64,000 nt of DNA from Acinetobacter tandoii DSM 14970 = CIP 107469 (GCF_000400735.1 NZ_KE007365.1:392188-456187); one strand, 5' to 3'; positions 16,534 to 25,493 are shown, counted from the stretch's first letter. Notes: generated by a model from the letters alone, not told the origin. Translations and numbers: made by a program.

Positions 16534-17707
16534 CAATAGCTTCCTCTAATTGAGGTTCTTCATGTAAACGCAGATCGATACAACGGGTATCAGGAATATC
16601 GATAGGATTATCCAAATCTGGCACCACTGCAGCCAGTTCAAAATCAAACTTACGCTTATGGGTTTTTACTGAAATATCGCCATTTTCTAAGATGGTATAG
16701 ATAACCGCAACAACAGTATTGCCATTAGCATCTTTTGGGACTTCGATATACCAACCTTCCTGGGCAAGACCGAGTGAACCTTTTACCAGGTAATCCCCAA
16801 TACCCAATTTTTCGAACGTGATTGGCTGTTTCTGAGCATCATCATTCAATTCAATGTGATCATTAAACAATTTGACCACTGGTGATGCTGCTTTGATAAA
16901 ACCAGAACCATCAACGGTTGTATTGGCTTTAGTTAGAAGTTCAAACCACGAGGAATAAGCTGCACCATAACTTTTACGTCGATAAAACATCTGACTCGTT
17001 GAAGTACAAAGAGATAACTGTGCTTCATGCTCAGTCGCATTTTTAATATTAAATCCAAGGATGAACTGAGATGCTTTAGTCGGATAATTTTTTGCTGCAG
17101 TTGCAGCAGTACTTTGGTTTTGTAGCCCCACAAAGAAACCTTGCGCTGCCAAAGTATTTAAATCTGCTGCCCCTAATGAAAACCCACCAGCCCCTAAACC
17201 ATTAGCAACTAATTGCTGATAAACAGCATCATTGGCATCAATTGCTCGCTTCCATGCAGACCAACTGGTTCCTGAATTTGTTGTAATACGTGAATAGGTT
17301 TCATTGGTTGTTGCAGTTTTATAAATCTGGATTCTATAACCATTCGACCCAGATATATCCAAAACCTGAAGTGACCCAGTTTGACCTGAAACGGGGAAAT
17401 TATTACTGACCAAACCCGAAGCAAAAGTATCGTTACCATAGAATCCAGGTTCGATTATTGTATTTAAATCAATATCTACAGCTCTTTCACCCTTCCAAAC
17501 TCTTAAAGCTCGGCATGCAGTCAAGGCTGTGGTTTGACCTGTACCACCATTTACGATGGGTAATGCTGATGGCAAAGTACCAGATGCACCACCTAATGCA
17601 GCATAGAGTTCATTATCATTTGCTTGAAGTTTGGAGGCAGCTGATCGAAACGTATCTCCGCCTGCGCCAGTGGGAGCCGTGCCCAAACTAACTGTTTGCT
17701 TAGCCAT
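16517..17707 (-). CDS. tail fibre-like protein with pyocin-knob domain
   Basis: 396 residues. The N-terminus (SLGTAPTGAGGDTFRSAASKLQANDNELY) is typical of the attachment segment of phage tail fibres, followed by LPIVNGGTGQTT. Two pyocin-knob-like repeats follow (DLNTIIEPGFYG.. and DLNTLAAQGFFVG.., each ending near SWSAWKRA or SSWFELLT). The last ~100 residues resemble fibre C-terminal domains with a KTHKRKFDFE..PDTRCIDLRLHEEP stretch. It probably contributes to host adsorption. Unusually it is inserted between the L and M tail-tip genes. Confidence 0.8.
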   Translation of the reverse strand: MAKQTVSLGTAPTGAGGDTFRSAASKLQANDNELYAALGGASGTLPSALPIVNGGTGQTTALTACRALRVWKGERAVDIDLNTIIEPGFYGNDTFASGLVSNNFPVSGQTGSLQVLDISGSNGYRIQIYKTATTNETYSRITTNSGTSWSAWKRAIDANDAVYQQLVANGLGAGGFSLGAADLNTLAAQGFFVGLQNQSTAATAAKNYPTKASQFILGFNIKNATEHEAQLSLCTSTSQMFYRRKSYGAAYSSWFELLTKANTTVDGSGFIKAASPVVKLFNDHIELNDDAQKQPITFEKLGIGDYLVKGSLGLAQEGWYIEVPKDANGNTVVAVIYTILENGDISVKTHKRKFDFELAAVVPDLDNPIDIPDTRCIDLRLHEEPQLEEAIDDTEQ

Positions 17708-17718
17708 AATTTGCTCAC

Positions 17719-17742
17719 AAAAAAGCCCTGACTAAGCAGGGC
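17719..17742 (-). terminator. intrinsic terminator between M-like and fibre genes
   Basis: Minus-strand GCCCTG, six-base loop, CAGGGC, followed by six U. It is located between two tail genes of the same operon. Confidence 0.78.
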
Positions 17743-17759
17743 ATGAAATTGAATAAATT

Positions 17760-18101
17760 TTAAGGATAGAAAACTTGCGTAAATGTGGTTGTAAGACGAT
17801 ATAAACCTGAACCACGATTTTCAATCTGGTACTCACCTGCTTTAACTCGAACTTGACCATCCAGTGGAGATTCCCATAAAAAAGAATCCGTTGCTTTATG
17901 ACTATCAAGAAATTGTTTTATCGCTTGAATAACCGTTTTTGATGCAGTTTTGGTTATTGGCCATGTCCCTTTTCGGTTATTTATACCAACCGAGATATTT
18001 TGTTCATAGCCATCACCAAATTTGCTATTCAGCGTATTAAATTGATGTGTTCCAGAGTTCCCCGCTAAATCATTATCCCAAGTGAAAATTAAGTTGCTCA
18101 T
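17760..18101 (-). CDS. minor tail protein M
   Basis: 113 residues of the phage minor tail protein (lambda gpM) family: FGDGYEQNISVGINNRKGTW near the N-terminus and FLWESPLDGQVRVKAGEYQIE later are family hallmarks. It forms part of the distal tail ring below the tube. It overlaps the tape-measure stop by 4 nt. Confidence 0.88.
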   Translation of the reverse strand: MSNLIFTWDNDLAGNSGTHQFNTLNSKFGDGYEQNISVGINNRKGTWPITKTASKTVIQAIKQFLDSHKATDSFLWESPLDGQVRVKAGEYQIENRGSGLYRLTTTFTQVFYP

Positions 18102-21100
18102 TTAGCCAATAATCCCCCTTGCCGTTGTTCTTGCCGAATCACATTTCTCACCGCATTACCAATCATTTGCCCCAGTTGCTTCTGATCTTGTGTATTTGCA
18201 CCTGAAGTACTTACACCAGAATCAGTGACATTTACTTGAATAGAAACCGATCCTGTCGAACTAGAATTTTCACGGTTTGCCAAATAACTTGTTAAATCCT
18301 GGTTTTGTCGTGGTGAAAGAACACGCTCGCCCTTATCTAGCAAGTAACTGGACTCTTTCGGCACATAATCAGTACCACCATGAAATACCCCTGAAATCGT
18401 CTGAGCAGCAATTAAACCTGCATTCGCATAACCCATTGCCAACATGGCTTTTGATGCAGCTATTTTTGCACCAAAGAAGGTAATTGAAGCATCTGCAGCA
18501 ACTTGAGCTGCTGCCAATTGTGCAGAAATAATTGCTGAGGCAAACGCAAAAGATTGCTGAGCAAGAAAAGCAACTTTATATGAAGTTGATTGTTCCCCTG
18601 CACTATCTTTAACAGCTTGAGTAACTTGACTCCAGGTATTCTGTGCCTGAGAAACCAAATTTCCCCAAAGATTCAACTGCTCCTGATGCTGTGACTTCGC
18701 CAACTCTTGCTCTTGAAGTGCATACTGCTCTCCAAGTGCTCGCTTACTTTCTAGATACTGGCGATAGACTTCTTCAAGCTTCGCGTATCGTTCCTGCTGA
18801 GTTAATAACTCATTATTACGAATGGCTTCATTTGCTTGCCCTAAATACCCACCCAGTTCCGAATATCCATCTTGCTGCTGATTATTCAGTTTCCAACGTG
18901 ATAATTCGGCTGGCGACATACCCACTTGAGCTTGAGCATTAATTCCAATTTCTGCCAGTTGGCTCATTGGAACATTCATTGCCTGAAAGGATTCCTGACG
19001 AGCACGGATAATTTCTTGATTTGCCTCCTGTTCTTCCTTTACCCGACGATCTTCGTATTTAACCCAGTCCTCAATGGCCACAGCATGTCTTTCATTTTCA
19101 CGCTGGAGCAACATGTCTCGCATGGTTGTATCATTGGCAAAGGCATTACGAATATCTTCAACTTTTTCAGTGTGCGTCTTTTCAAGCTGCTCCCATTTCG
19201 TTGCATATTGCTCTCGAATACGATCTTGTTCTTCTAAAGCAGCAGCAACAGACTTTGATTCATCCTGAAGATATTTTTCAAAGTCATTCGATGTAGACCC
19301 TCCTGAACCATTCAACCATGCAAGACGAGATTTCGTATTGGACCAATATTCATTATTAATTGGGCCAATCTTTCTATTCTTTTTAACATTAGTAGGTCCA
19401 GCATGATAAGCACGTACAGCTTTCTCTAAATCACCATTAAATGTTTTCAACAAGTCTGAAAGATATTTTGCTGCACCTTCTGCAGATTGCTGAACATTGT
19501 AACGGTCTGCAACACCATACTGCTTAGCTGTGCCAGACAAGAACTGAAATGCTCCTGTAGCACCAGTCTCTTTGTTATATGCACGCGGATCCCCTTTTGA
19601 CTCCTGCATCATCACAGCAGACAAAAGTCCATTCACTAATCCATATTCTTTTTCAAGACCCGAAAAGTTGTACTGTTTTGCTGTAGCCAAAACTTTTGAA
19701 TTAACAGACATTAGCTTCTGCTGTTTTTCTATCTCTTTGGTGCGTTCCTTTTCAGAAGCAGTTATCGACTCTTGTAAGGTTTTTACTGCTTGTTGCTTTT
19801 CGTACCATTTATTGAAAACGTCATACTCTTGCGCAGTCAAACTGCGTGTCATAGGAATTTTATTCTCAGAATAAAACTCTGTAACTGCTTGAGACTTTTC
19901 AAAACCTTTTTGACCACCACCAAAAACAGCCGTGTTTTTGATTAAGAAATCATTTTTCAGGTTTTTCTGCGCATAACTTTCTTGAAGTGCTTTGGTCTTC
20001 TGCAACTCTTGATTCTTTTTACGAATTGCCTCTGCTTCAGCATTTTGTGCTAATACAGCATTTGGAGTTGAATTAACCAAAGCATCACGTTTCTGCTTAA
20101 CTTCTTCATAAGCTTGTTTACTGTTTTGATTAGCCGTAATCAAACCACGAAGTTTTACAACCTGCTCATCTGAAATGCCGTTTATAGCTTTAATCGAACT
20201 ATAAAATTCATCTGCAGTTATACGCCCTTTAGAATATTCCTTGTATTGAACCTGAATCTGACGTGCAACTTTTTCAGAAACACGACCAGAATCTTCAATA
20301 TAACCAATCCAGGCATTCAGATCCGAAGATGCTGTAACATACTTAACACGTAAATCTTCAATACTTTCTTTTAGCTCAAGTGCCAAAGCATCTTTTTGAA
20401 TTGAATTAAGATCACGCCATTTTTCTTTCAATTCATCTACTGTTTGACCCTGCATGTCCAATGTTGAAGAAACATCAGAAGTATTGTCTTTCAGTAAGAG
20501 ATACGAAGCTGCTACCGTAGCAACAGTAAGACCTAAACCCACTGGTCCACCAAGGAAACCTATCAAAGACCGACCTACGGTTAAGCCCGAAGCTTGAGCT
20601 GCTGTTACACGTGCTTGAGACGCTGCTAAGGCATTATTTGCCAGAACCAATTCTTTTTTAACCTGCGATTCTATAACACTAATTTCAGCCAATCGAGTTT
20701 GGGACGCTGCTAAGCCTTGGGCAGAAATCTGTGCTTTTAAACGTTGAATCTCTAAAGCCCGTTCTGCTGCAAGTGCTGATAATGTTGCCTGTGTATTAAC
20801 AACTTGCGCTTGAGCACGAATCAAATCTTGTGCTGCTGCCTGTTTCTCAAGTTGGATAGCAGCCATTTGAACAATGATTTGATCTTTTAACTGCGTAACC
20901 TTTGCATAACCTGCAACGGTAGCTTGACCTAATGCATAAACTAATTGAGTACCAACATAAGCAGCTAATGCAATCGCACCTGCCTGAACTGAATCAGAGT
21001 TATCTTTTAACAACTCTAACGTTGGTACAACATTATTGACAATATTTGCTTGAAAGCCCTGCCATTCAAGGTTTACAAGAGCGATATTTTCTTTTGCTTC

Positions 21101-21871
21101 TTTTAAATCTTTGATCATACTGTCAGAAAGAATTGCACCTGCACGTTGCGCTGCATCCCCCCATTCAGTAAAACCTGCACCGCCATTTTTAAGCATTGGA
21201 ATAAGCAAACTACCTTCATCTGCAATTTGTTCCATAAACTTAACAACTTCAGCATGTGAAAGGTTCGCCTTTTCTAAGCCGTTGTAATATTTCTGAATAA
21301 CCTCTGGACCACTTAAACCCTTAAATTGATCAATGGTTACGCCAATTTTTGGCGCAATTTGATCAAAGAAGTCCATCATCTCACCTTGGCCAGCCATCGC
21401 ATCACCAAGTTTATCTAAAGCATCTTTCCCCAAGTCCGAAAATTTATCGATACCAATACCTGCAGCTTCTGCACCTGCTGCATAGTATTGAAATTGTTGA
21501 GTACTAGAACCAACCAAGTCAGCAAACTTCTGAATCTCAGATGCTTTTGAAATGTAGTTACTTGCATAAGCAGTTAAGCTTCCAATCGAAACACCAGCAG
21601 CTACCGCACTTAATCCTTTAACAGCTAGAGCTGCAATATCATAAGACTTTGCAACGCTTCTAACTTCCGCCTCATGCTCCGATATTGATTTTGAAAAGTT
21701 ATCAACTTGATTATGGGTTTTTTTTACTTCTGTGGTTACACCCTGAAATCCAGTTTTAATATTTTTGACAGATTGGTCCGTAATCCTTTCTGCACTAGCC
21801 ATACCTGCTTCAAATCTGGATGTATCTGCCTGCAACAGAAGTTGAACACGACCTAATAAATCATCTGTCAT
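18098..21871 (-). CDS. tape measure protein with internal transglycosylase domain
   Basis: 1,257 residues from the ATG at 21871. The N-terminus (LLGRVQLLLQADTSRFEAGM) is typical of tape measure proteins, followed by long helical and coiled-coil stretches and hydrophobic segments (about residues 440-465). Residues about 735-860 form a soluble lytic transglycosylase domain: catalytic Glu in MMQESKGDPRA, then GATGAFQFLSGTAKQYG and VRAYHAGP. It sets tail length, is ejected on infection, and probably opens the cell wall locally. An intrinsic terminator lies just upstream. Confidence 0.92.
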   Translation of the reverse strand: MTDDLLGRVQLLLQADTSRFEAGMASAERITDQSVKNIKTGFQGVTTEVKKTHNQVDNFSKSISEHEAEVRSVAKSYDIAALAVKGLSAVAAGVSIGSLTAYASNYISKASEIQKFADLVGSSTQQFQYYAAGAEAAGIGIDKFSDLGKDALDKLGDAMAGQGEMMDFFDQIAPKIGVTIDQFKGLSGPEVIQKYYNGLEKANLSHAEVVKFMEQIADEGSLLIPMLKNGGAGFTEWGDAAQRAGAILSDSMIKDLKEAKENIALVNLEWQGFQANIVNNVVPTLELLKDNSDSVQAGAIALAAYVGTQLVYALGQATVAGYAKVTQLKDQIIVQMAAIQLEKQAAAQDLIRAQAQVVNTQATLSALAAERALEIQRLKAQISAQGLAASQTRLAEISVIESQVKKELVLANNALAASQARVTAAQASGLTVGRSLIGFLGGPVGLGLTVATVAASYLLLKDNTSDVSSTLDMQGQTVDELKEKWRDLNSIQKDALALELKESIEDLRVKYVTASSDLNAWIGYIEDSGRVSEKVARQIQVQYKEYSKGRITADEFYSSIKAINGISDEQVVKLRGLITANQNSKQAYEEVKQKRDALVNSTPNAVLAQNAEAEAIRKKNQELQKTKALQESYAQKNLKNDFLIKNTAVFGGGQKGFEKSQAVTEFYSENKIPMTRSLTAQEYDVFNKWYEKQQAVKTLQESITASEKERTKEIEKQQKLMSVNSKVLATAKQYNFSGLEKEYGLVNGLLSAVMMQESKGDPRAYNKETGATGAFQFLSGTAKQYGVADRYNVQQSAEGAAKYLSDLLKTFNGDLEKAVRAYHAGPTNVKKNRKIGPINNEYWSNTKSRLAWLNGSGGSTSNDFEKYLQDESKSVAAALEEQDRIREQYATKWEQLEKTHTEKVEDIRNAFANDTTMRDMLLQRENERHAVAIEDWVKYEDRRVKEEQEANQEIIRARQESFQAMNVPMSQLAEIGINAQAQVGMSPAELSRWKLNNQQQDGYSELGGYLGQANEAIRNNELLTQQERYAKLEEVYRQYLESKRALGEQYALQEQELAKSQHQEQLNLWGNLVSQAQNTWSQVTQAVKDSAGEQSTSYKVAFLAQQSFAFASAIISAQLAAAQVAADASITFFGAKIAASKAMLAMGYANAGLIAAQTISGVFHGGTDYVPKESSYLLDKGERVLSPRQNQDLTSYLANRENSSSTGSVSIQVNVTDSGVSTSGANTQDQKQLGQMIGNAVRNVIRQEQRQGGLLAK

Positions 21872-21883
21872 TTTCTTTACTCG

Positions 21884-21906
21884 AAAAAAAACCACCCGAA
21901 GGTGGC
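21884..21906 (-). terminator. intrinsic terminator upstream of tape measure gene
   Basis: Minus-strand CCACC TTCG GGTGG with a UUCG tetraloop, then eight U. It lies between the inserted membrane-protein gene and the tape measure gene, so tape measure transcription requires read-through. Confidence 0.8.
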
Positions 21907-21922
21907 TGATTTAAAAAACTTA

Positions 21923-22543
21923 CTATTTACAAAGCTTATTCCATACTTCTTCAAATTCGCTTTGGTCCATAGTTGACTCTAAAACAATTAAATCTGGTTT
22001 TGGTGCAATATAGCGAACATAGCCAGTGTAAGCACCAAAACTATTTTTGGAGTTAACCTCACCGCAAAAACCTCTTTGGTTTCTGAAAACCGCAGAATAA
22101 GGGTCTTTTAAAACACTGCTAACTGCAATTTCAGCAGAATTAACCGTCCTAAGATACCTTTTTTCTGCCTTTTCCTCTGGGCTTTCTTCTCTATTTAAAA
22201 ATACGTGTATACCCCATCCTACCATTGCCAAAATAACAAGACTGACGATATATGAAGCCAACTTCCTAGAATTTAGATTATCAAACTGCTTATTGGGCTG
22301 AATGACTGGAGTCTGATCCTTCAAATACTTTGTAACTTTGGAGTATAAATACAGCCAAGCCCTTGCCTTTTCTGCATCACTTAAATTAATCAAATATTTG
22401 TCAAAGCTTTTAAAATCAGTTTTAAATTTTTCGATGCTTAATTCTTTAATGTCTAGCTTCAAAAAGTTTGATTTATAAGCGTTAAAATAACTATCAATCT
22501 GATCAAAATCAGCTTTTTTTAATGGTGAATTTAATAGTTCCAT
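21923..22543 (-). CDS. membrane protein inserted in tail operon (moron candidate)
   Basis: 206 residues with a GGGG ribosome site just upstream. Residues 1-90 are helical and charged, one membrane helix lies at about 93-113 (LASYIVSLVILAMVGWGI), and the C-terminal part carries VLKDPYSAVFRNQRGFCGEVNSKNSFG. That motif recurs in small exported or membrane proteins of many bacteria, function unknown. It separates the G/T chaperone genes from the tape measure gene, where lambda-type phages normally have nothing. The location between terminated segments suggests an acquired gene, possibly altering the lysogen or excluding related phages. Confidence 0.68.
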   Translation of the reverse strand: MELLNSPLKKADFDQIDSYFNAYKSNFLKLDIKELSIEKFKTDFKSFDKYLINLSDAEKARAWLYLYSKVTKYLKDQTPVIQPNKQFDNLNSRKLASYIVSLVILAMVGWGIHVFLNREESPEEKAEKRYLRTVNSAEIAVSSVLKDPYSAVFRNQRGFCGEVNSKNSFGAYTGYVRYIAPKPDLIVLESTMDQSEFEEVWNKLCK

Positions 22544-22607
22544 TCTAACCCCTTATAAATAAGAGATTAGAATATAGGCAAAAATAGAAATTTAATCCAA
22601 TGACTGT

Positions 22608-22922
22608 TCAAACTAATCTTGCCATTCTCGTCTTAATGTCATCACATACATCCTCGACTGTTCGTTCAACAGGCTGTCTAAACATCATAAAGTTCTCTAA
22701 TCCTAGGCCATGATCAGAGACATTCACATCAGCAAATGTTTTGGCAATATTTCCAAACAATAGGTCCTCTCGATAAATACCGATTGGTTCAAGTATGTTG
22801 AATGCTTGCCAATAGACAAACTCTTCATAAGTCATGGATGATTCAAGTTCGCCAACCGTTCGCCCTAATCTCAGTGCAAGCTGAAATTTAAATTTTAGCT
22901 CTGGTCGGCTTTGGAGTTTTTT
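22608..22922 (-). CDS. T part of frameshifted tail assembly chaperone GT
   Basis: Read in the -1 frame from the slippery site, this gives 102 residues. An ATG at 22835 inside it would give 75, but the frame is open further upstream with the recognisable segment RPELKFKFQLALRLGRTVGE leading into MTYEEFVYWQAF. That is the DUF4035/gpT-like pattern, which is normally made only as a fusion to G. There is no obvious ribosome site for the internal ATG. The product GT (about 223 residues) would help load the tape measure with tube subunits. Confidence 0.8.
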   Translation of the reverse strand, partial: KKLQSRPELKFKFQLALRLGRTVGELESSMTYEEFVYWQAFNILEPIGIYREDLLFGNIAKTFADVNVSDHGLGLENFMMFRQPVERTVEDVCDDIKTRMARLV

Positions 22923-23278
22923 AATTCTTCCGATTGCTGTTCTTCACGTAAATCTTTAACAGTTTTCATGCCGTTATGCTTAAAGATTTTCTCAATCAAA
23001 GAATCAACAATAGTCGTTGGTAATTCTTTCAAACGTTCAAGCTCAATTTCTTTTAATACAAGACTCCCTGTGTCTGGATCACAGACAGCATTTTGTAATA
23101 AACATATGGTTGAATGTTTTTCCGAAGCCACCCATTCATCACGGGCTGCAATACTTAATTTCTTGATGCCGACTTTACCCAAACCTTCGATTTCATGAGT
23201 TTCGATTTCACGATTGTCAGCAGCAGCTAAAAATAGAGATGCTAAGTTTGGTAATGCAATTGCATTTGCAGTATTCAT
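22895..23278 (-). CDS. tail assembly chaperone G
   Basis: 127 residues. It lies between the tail tube gene and the tape measure region, as lambda G does. The sequence is acidic and helical (EIETHEIEGLGKVGIKKLS, LKELPTTIVDSLIEKIFKHNG). The end of the gene carries the A AAA AAC slip site six codons before its stop, and -1 frameshifting yields the longer GT protein. G and GT together chaperone tape measure and tube assembly and are absent from the virion. Confidence 0.82.
   Translation of the reverse strand: MNTANAIALPNLASLFLAAADNREIETHEIEGLGKVGIKKLSIAARDEWVASEKHSTICLLQNAVCDPDTGSLVLKEIELERLKELPTTIVDSLIEKIFKHNGMKTVKDLREEQQSEELKNSKADQS
22916..22922 (-). promoter_or_regulatory. programmed -1 frameshift heptamer A AAA AAC
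   Basis: In the G reading frame the codons are TTA AAA AAC, so the heptamer A_AAA_AAC is exactly in phase for tandem slippage. After a -1 shift, the frame is open into the T segment. The G stop lies about 20 nt downstream, as expected for a low-frequency recoding event. Confidence 0.85.
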
Positions 23279-23300
23279 ATTTTTTCCAAATTAGAGAAAT

Positions 23301-23323
23301 AAAAAACCCGCTATTAAAGCGGG
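23301..23323 (-). terminator. intrinsic terminator between tube and G genes
   Basis: Minus-strand CCCGCT, loop TTAAT, AGCGGG followed by six U, inside the late operon. Confidence 0.8.
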
Positions 23324-23340
23324 CAATTACTGTTTAAGAA

Positions 23341-23778
23341 TTAAGGTCCTGGGATTTCTGTTTTGGTTACTTTACCATTCACCGCAATAGTCAAACGGAA
23401 ACGGTTTTTCTTGTTTGCAGCACGGATTGGAGACAATTCAGTAATAGTGCCTGAATAGGTATAAGTTGTTTTGAGCGCATCAGGAAGTTCAACTTTCCAA
23501 TCCAACATGGTTCCAGCTTCAAGATGACCATCCAATTCAGTTTGCTGCGCGCTCCCTGAAATCATTAAAAGCTCGTATGCCAAATCATCACTACTGATCA
23601 CACCTGCAGCAGCAGTTTCTTTGTGGGTAGATTTTACTGTCGTAATATCATCTACTTCACGCTTTTTTGTAGGTAAAGGGCTATCAGTAACTTCAAGCAC
23701 CTCTTCAAATGTAGAAGCAGATGCCTCTTTATATGAAATTTTAATACCTTGTGAATCAATTAAAGCTTTATCAGCCAT
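23341..23778 (-). CDS. major tail tube protein
   Basis: 145 residues. Position between the tail terminator and G, size, and beta-rich sequence (DITTVKSTHKETAAAGVIS, GTMLDWKVELPDALKTTYTYSG, RFRLTIAVNGKV) fit the lambda gpV / phage tail tube family. It polymerises into hexameric rings forming the flexible tail tube. A terminator immediately downstream would leave it among the most abundant late messages, which suits a major structural protein. Confidence 0.82.
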   Translation of the reverse strand: MADKALIDSQGIKISYKEASASTFEEVLEVTDSPLPTKKREVDDITTVKSTHKETAAAGVISSDDLAYELLMISGSAQQTELDGHLEAGTMLDWKVELPDALKTTYTYSGTITELSPIRAANKKNRFRLTIAVNGKVTKTEIPGP

Positions 23779-23781
23779 GCT

Positions 23782-24150
23782 TTACTCCTTTTCAACTTCT
23801 TGCCAAATCAAGAAGTCGACTTGTTGTTGATATACTTGAGTTTCGTCATCTAAGCCTTCATCACGCTCATCGACCACCACACATGATGAATAAGTTTGCT
23901 GATCCATTGCCCAAATCACGCGATTTTTAGCTTTTTCACAAACAATAATGTCTGAATGAAAAATATTGATTTGAACCCGTTGTTGACTGTGGCCAGTCCA
24001 TCCTTTGACGGTATTCAGTGGCACCGCTGAAATACCTTGATAAGTCACATAGGTTTCATTGGTATCAAATCCTTGTGGCAAGGGATGTGGTCCGACACGA
24101 TCATTGAATAATGGACCCAATACTGAATAGATGATCTCTTTAACCAGCAT
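23782..24150 (-). CDS. tail terminator (DUF3168 / gp17-like)
   Basis: 122 residues. FNDRVGPHPLPQGFDTNETYVTYQGIS is the family signature, followed by the beta strand RVQINIFHSD and a C-terminal helix. Proteins of this family cap the tail tube and join it to the head. The stop lies 3 nt before the tube gene, and the start overlaps the gp10-like gene by 11 nt. Confidence 0.83.
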   Translation of the reverse strand: MLVKEIIYSVLGPLFNDRVGPHPLPQGFDTNETYVTYQGISAVPLNTVKGWTGHSQQRVQINIFHSDIIVCEKAKNRVIWAMDQQTYSSCVVVDERDEGLDDETQVYQQQVDFLIWQEVEKE

Positions 24151-24655
24151 CTGAATCCCCCTCTTTCAAAGAACTTAATTGCTGTTTTGCAATAACTTTT
24201 TGAATGTACTCACGATAGCGTTCAATAAATCGAGCTATCGCTAAATCCTTGTTCTTGTCATACGCAGGACGAATAAAAGGGACAGCCACAATATGAGGTG
24301 TTCCCAGTTCAATAAATCGAAAATAAAAGGCTTTATTTTTGATGTAGATGCCTACTGCAACACCGTTATCAACTTTAATACGTTTTCTTGCGACGTTACG
24401 TCTTAAAGTACCAGGACGTTTCAACTTGCGTATGTTCTGAGGTTGTCCCGCTAAACGTGCCCTTGAAGAGCCTCTGTAGTATTTGTAATAAGCCTTTTCA
24501 GCTTTGGGTGCATTCTGTTTAATTTCTTCAAACATTGGCTGTGATGCGTAAAACAATGCATTCTGAGTGAGCTGTCTTTCTTTTGCTAAACTCACCAATT
24601 GCTGCATTTGCTTTTTTGCTTCTTCCCAGCCTTCAACCTCGGCTGAAAAATTCAT
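24140..24655 (-). CDS. HK97 gp10-like head-tail connector protein
   Basis: 171 residues. N-terminal helix (EGWEEAKKQMQQLVSLAKER), central basic region with GTLRRNVARKRIK, then FRFIELGTPHIVAVPFIRPAYD, the hallmark ending of the HK97 gp10 family. The protein takes part in completing the head-tail joint. It overlaps both neighbours (4 nt and 11 nt). Confidence 0.87.
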   Translation of the reverse strand: MNFSAEVEGWEEAKKQMQQLVSLAKERQLTQNALFYASQPMFEEIKQNAPKAEKAYYKYYRGSSRARLAGQPQNIRKLKRPGTLRRNVARKRIKVDNGVAVGIYIKNKAFYFRFIELGTPHIVAVPFIRPAYDKNKDLAIARFIERYREYIQKVIAKQQLSSLKEGDSDAG

Positions 24656-24981
24656 AAAAGTTTACCTATCATGCATAATAAGGATTGCTTGCCTTTATTG
24701 ATTGGTAAAACCCCTGAAATTTTATAAATTTCCCCACGATCTACATCCTTAATAATTAAGGCTGCGTTTAATCCAGGATAATCATCTGGGCGCATAACTA
24801 CACGACAAACCAAAGCAGATCCTTGTAAACCAGATTGAACAAATGTCTGTGTACTAATTGGCTCTACTCCGCCATAAAAACTGCCAATAACGGTCCAAAC
24901 ATCTTTCTTTTGGCCTGCAGTATTTTTTTCAGAAGATTGTTGATAAACCTCAAACAACGTATCTAATTGACCTGATTGCAT
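24652..24981 (-). CDS. head closure / head-tail adaptor protein
   Basis: 109 residues of the SPP1 gp16 / phage head-tail joining family: an N-terminal LDTLFEVYQQSSEKNTAGQKKDVW, a central strand around VVMRPDDYPGLNAALII, and a C-terminal GEIYKISGVLPI. It closes the capsid exit after packaging and gives a platform for the tail. It overlaps the gp10-like gene by 4 nt. Confidence 0.82.
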   Translation of the reverse strand: MQSGQLDTLFEVYQQSSEKNTAGQKKDVWTVIGSFYGGVEPISTQTFVQSGLQGSALVCRVVMRPDDYPGLNAALIIKDVDRGEIYKISGVLPINKGKQSLLCMIGKLL

Positions 24982-25133
24982 TGTCGTCCCTCCAGATATG
25001 CTTCAAAAGCAATTTGAACAACCAAAAGCCGATATGTGTCCTTATCCTTGAACATCACACTTTCGCCATGAATAAATATCAATCTTTTATAAAAGTCTTG
25101 CAGCTTAAACCACGCTTCAAATGCTTCATGCAC
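24963..25133 (-). CDS. small head-tail region protein, probable GTG start
   Basis: 56 residues from a GTG at 25133 (GGGGGTG upstream), overlapping the stop of the gp6-like gene. The frame is open further upstream, but that part lies inside the neighbour. No motif recognised; sequence helical (HEAFEAWFKLQDFYKRLIF). Overlaps on both sides are the norm in this operon and favour a real gene, but start and role are uncertain. Confidence 0.5.
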   Translation of the reverse strand: MHEAFEAWFKLQDFYKRLIFIHGESVMFKDKDTYRLLVVQIAFEAYLEGRQCNQVN

Positions 25134-25134
25134 A

Positions 25135-25461
25135 TCACACCCCCATTTTTCGATATGGAGAAAACAATCGGGTAAATGTTTTGTTATCAAATAAGGATTT
25201 ATCAAACTGCGTAGATCGGTTGTGATAAAGATCATCGACCACCATTTTTACTGCAGCTTCTAACGGTGCAGGAATATTGTTGCTAGGATCAACTAAAGCT
25301 ATATTTCCCCATGTTGTAGGGTCATCAAAACGTCGATCAATGCAGTTTTGAACATCTTCAATAGCTACTTGTATGAGTGATTCAATGAATTGGTCATCAC
25401 GACTATGAACAACACTCAAGTATTGCTTCAGTTTTTCTAATGTAATGTTGTAATCACTCAT
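25135..25461 (-). CDS. gp6-like head-tail connector
   Basis: 108 residues: ITLEKLKQYLSVVHSRDDQFIESLIQVAIEDV is the typical helical start of the HK97 gp6 / DNA-packaging adaptor family, and PLEAAVKMVVDDLYHNR the central conserved segment. It forms the first adaptor ring under the portal. An intrinsic terminator separates it from the capsid gene. Confidence 0.87.
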   Translation of the reverse strand: MSDYNITLEKLKQYLSVVHSRDDQFIESLIQVAIEDVQNCIDRRFDDPTTWGNIALVDPSNNIPAPLEAAVKMVVDDLYHNRSTQFDKSLFDNKTFTRLFSPYRKMGV

Positions 25462-25493
25462 AAAAATAGCCTTTTTAAAACAGAAAAAGAGGT

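Noticed and set aside
22608..22835. Independent 75-residue T gene
   Set aside because: The frame is open upstream with family-like residues to an in-phase slippery site, and there is no ribosome site for the internal ATG. Better explained as the frameshift product.
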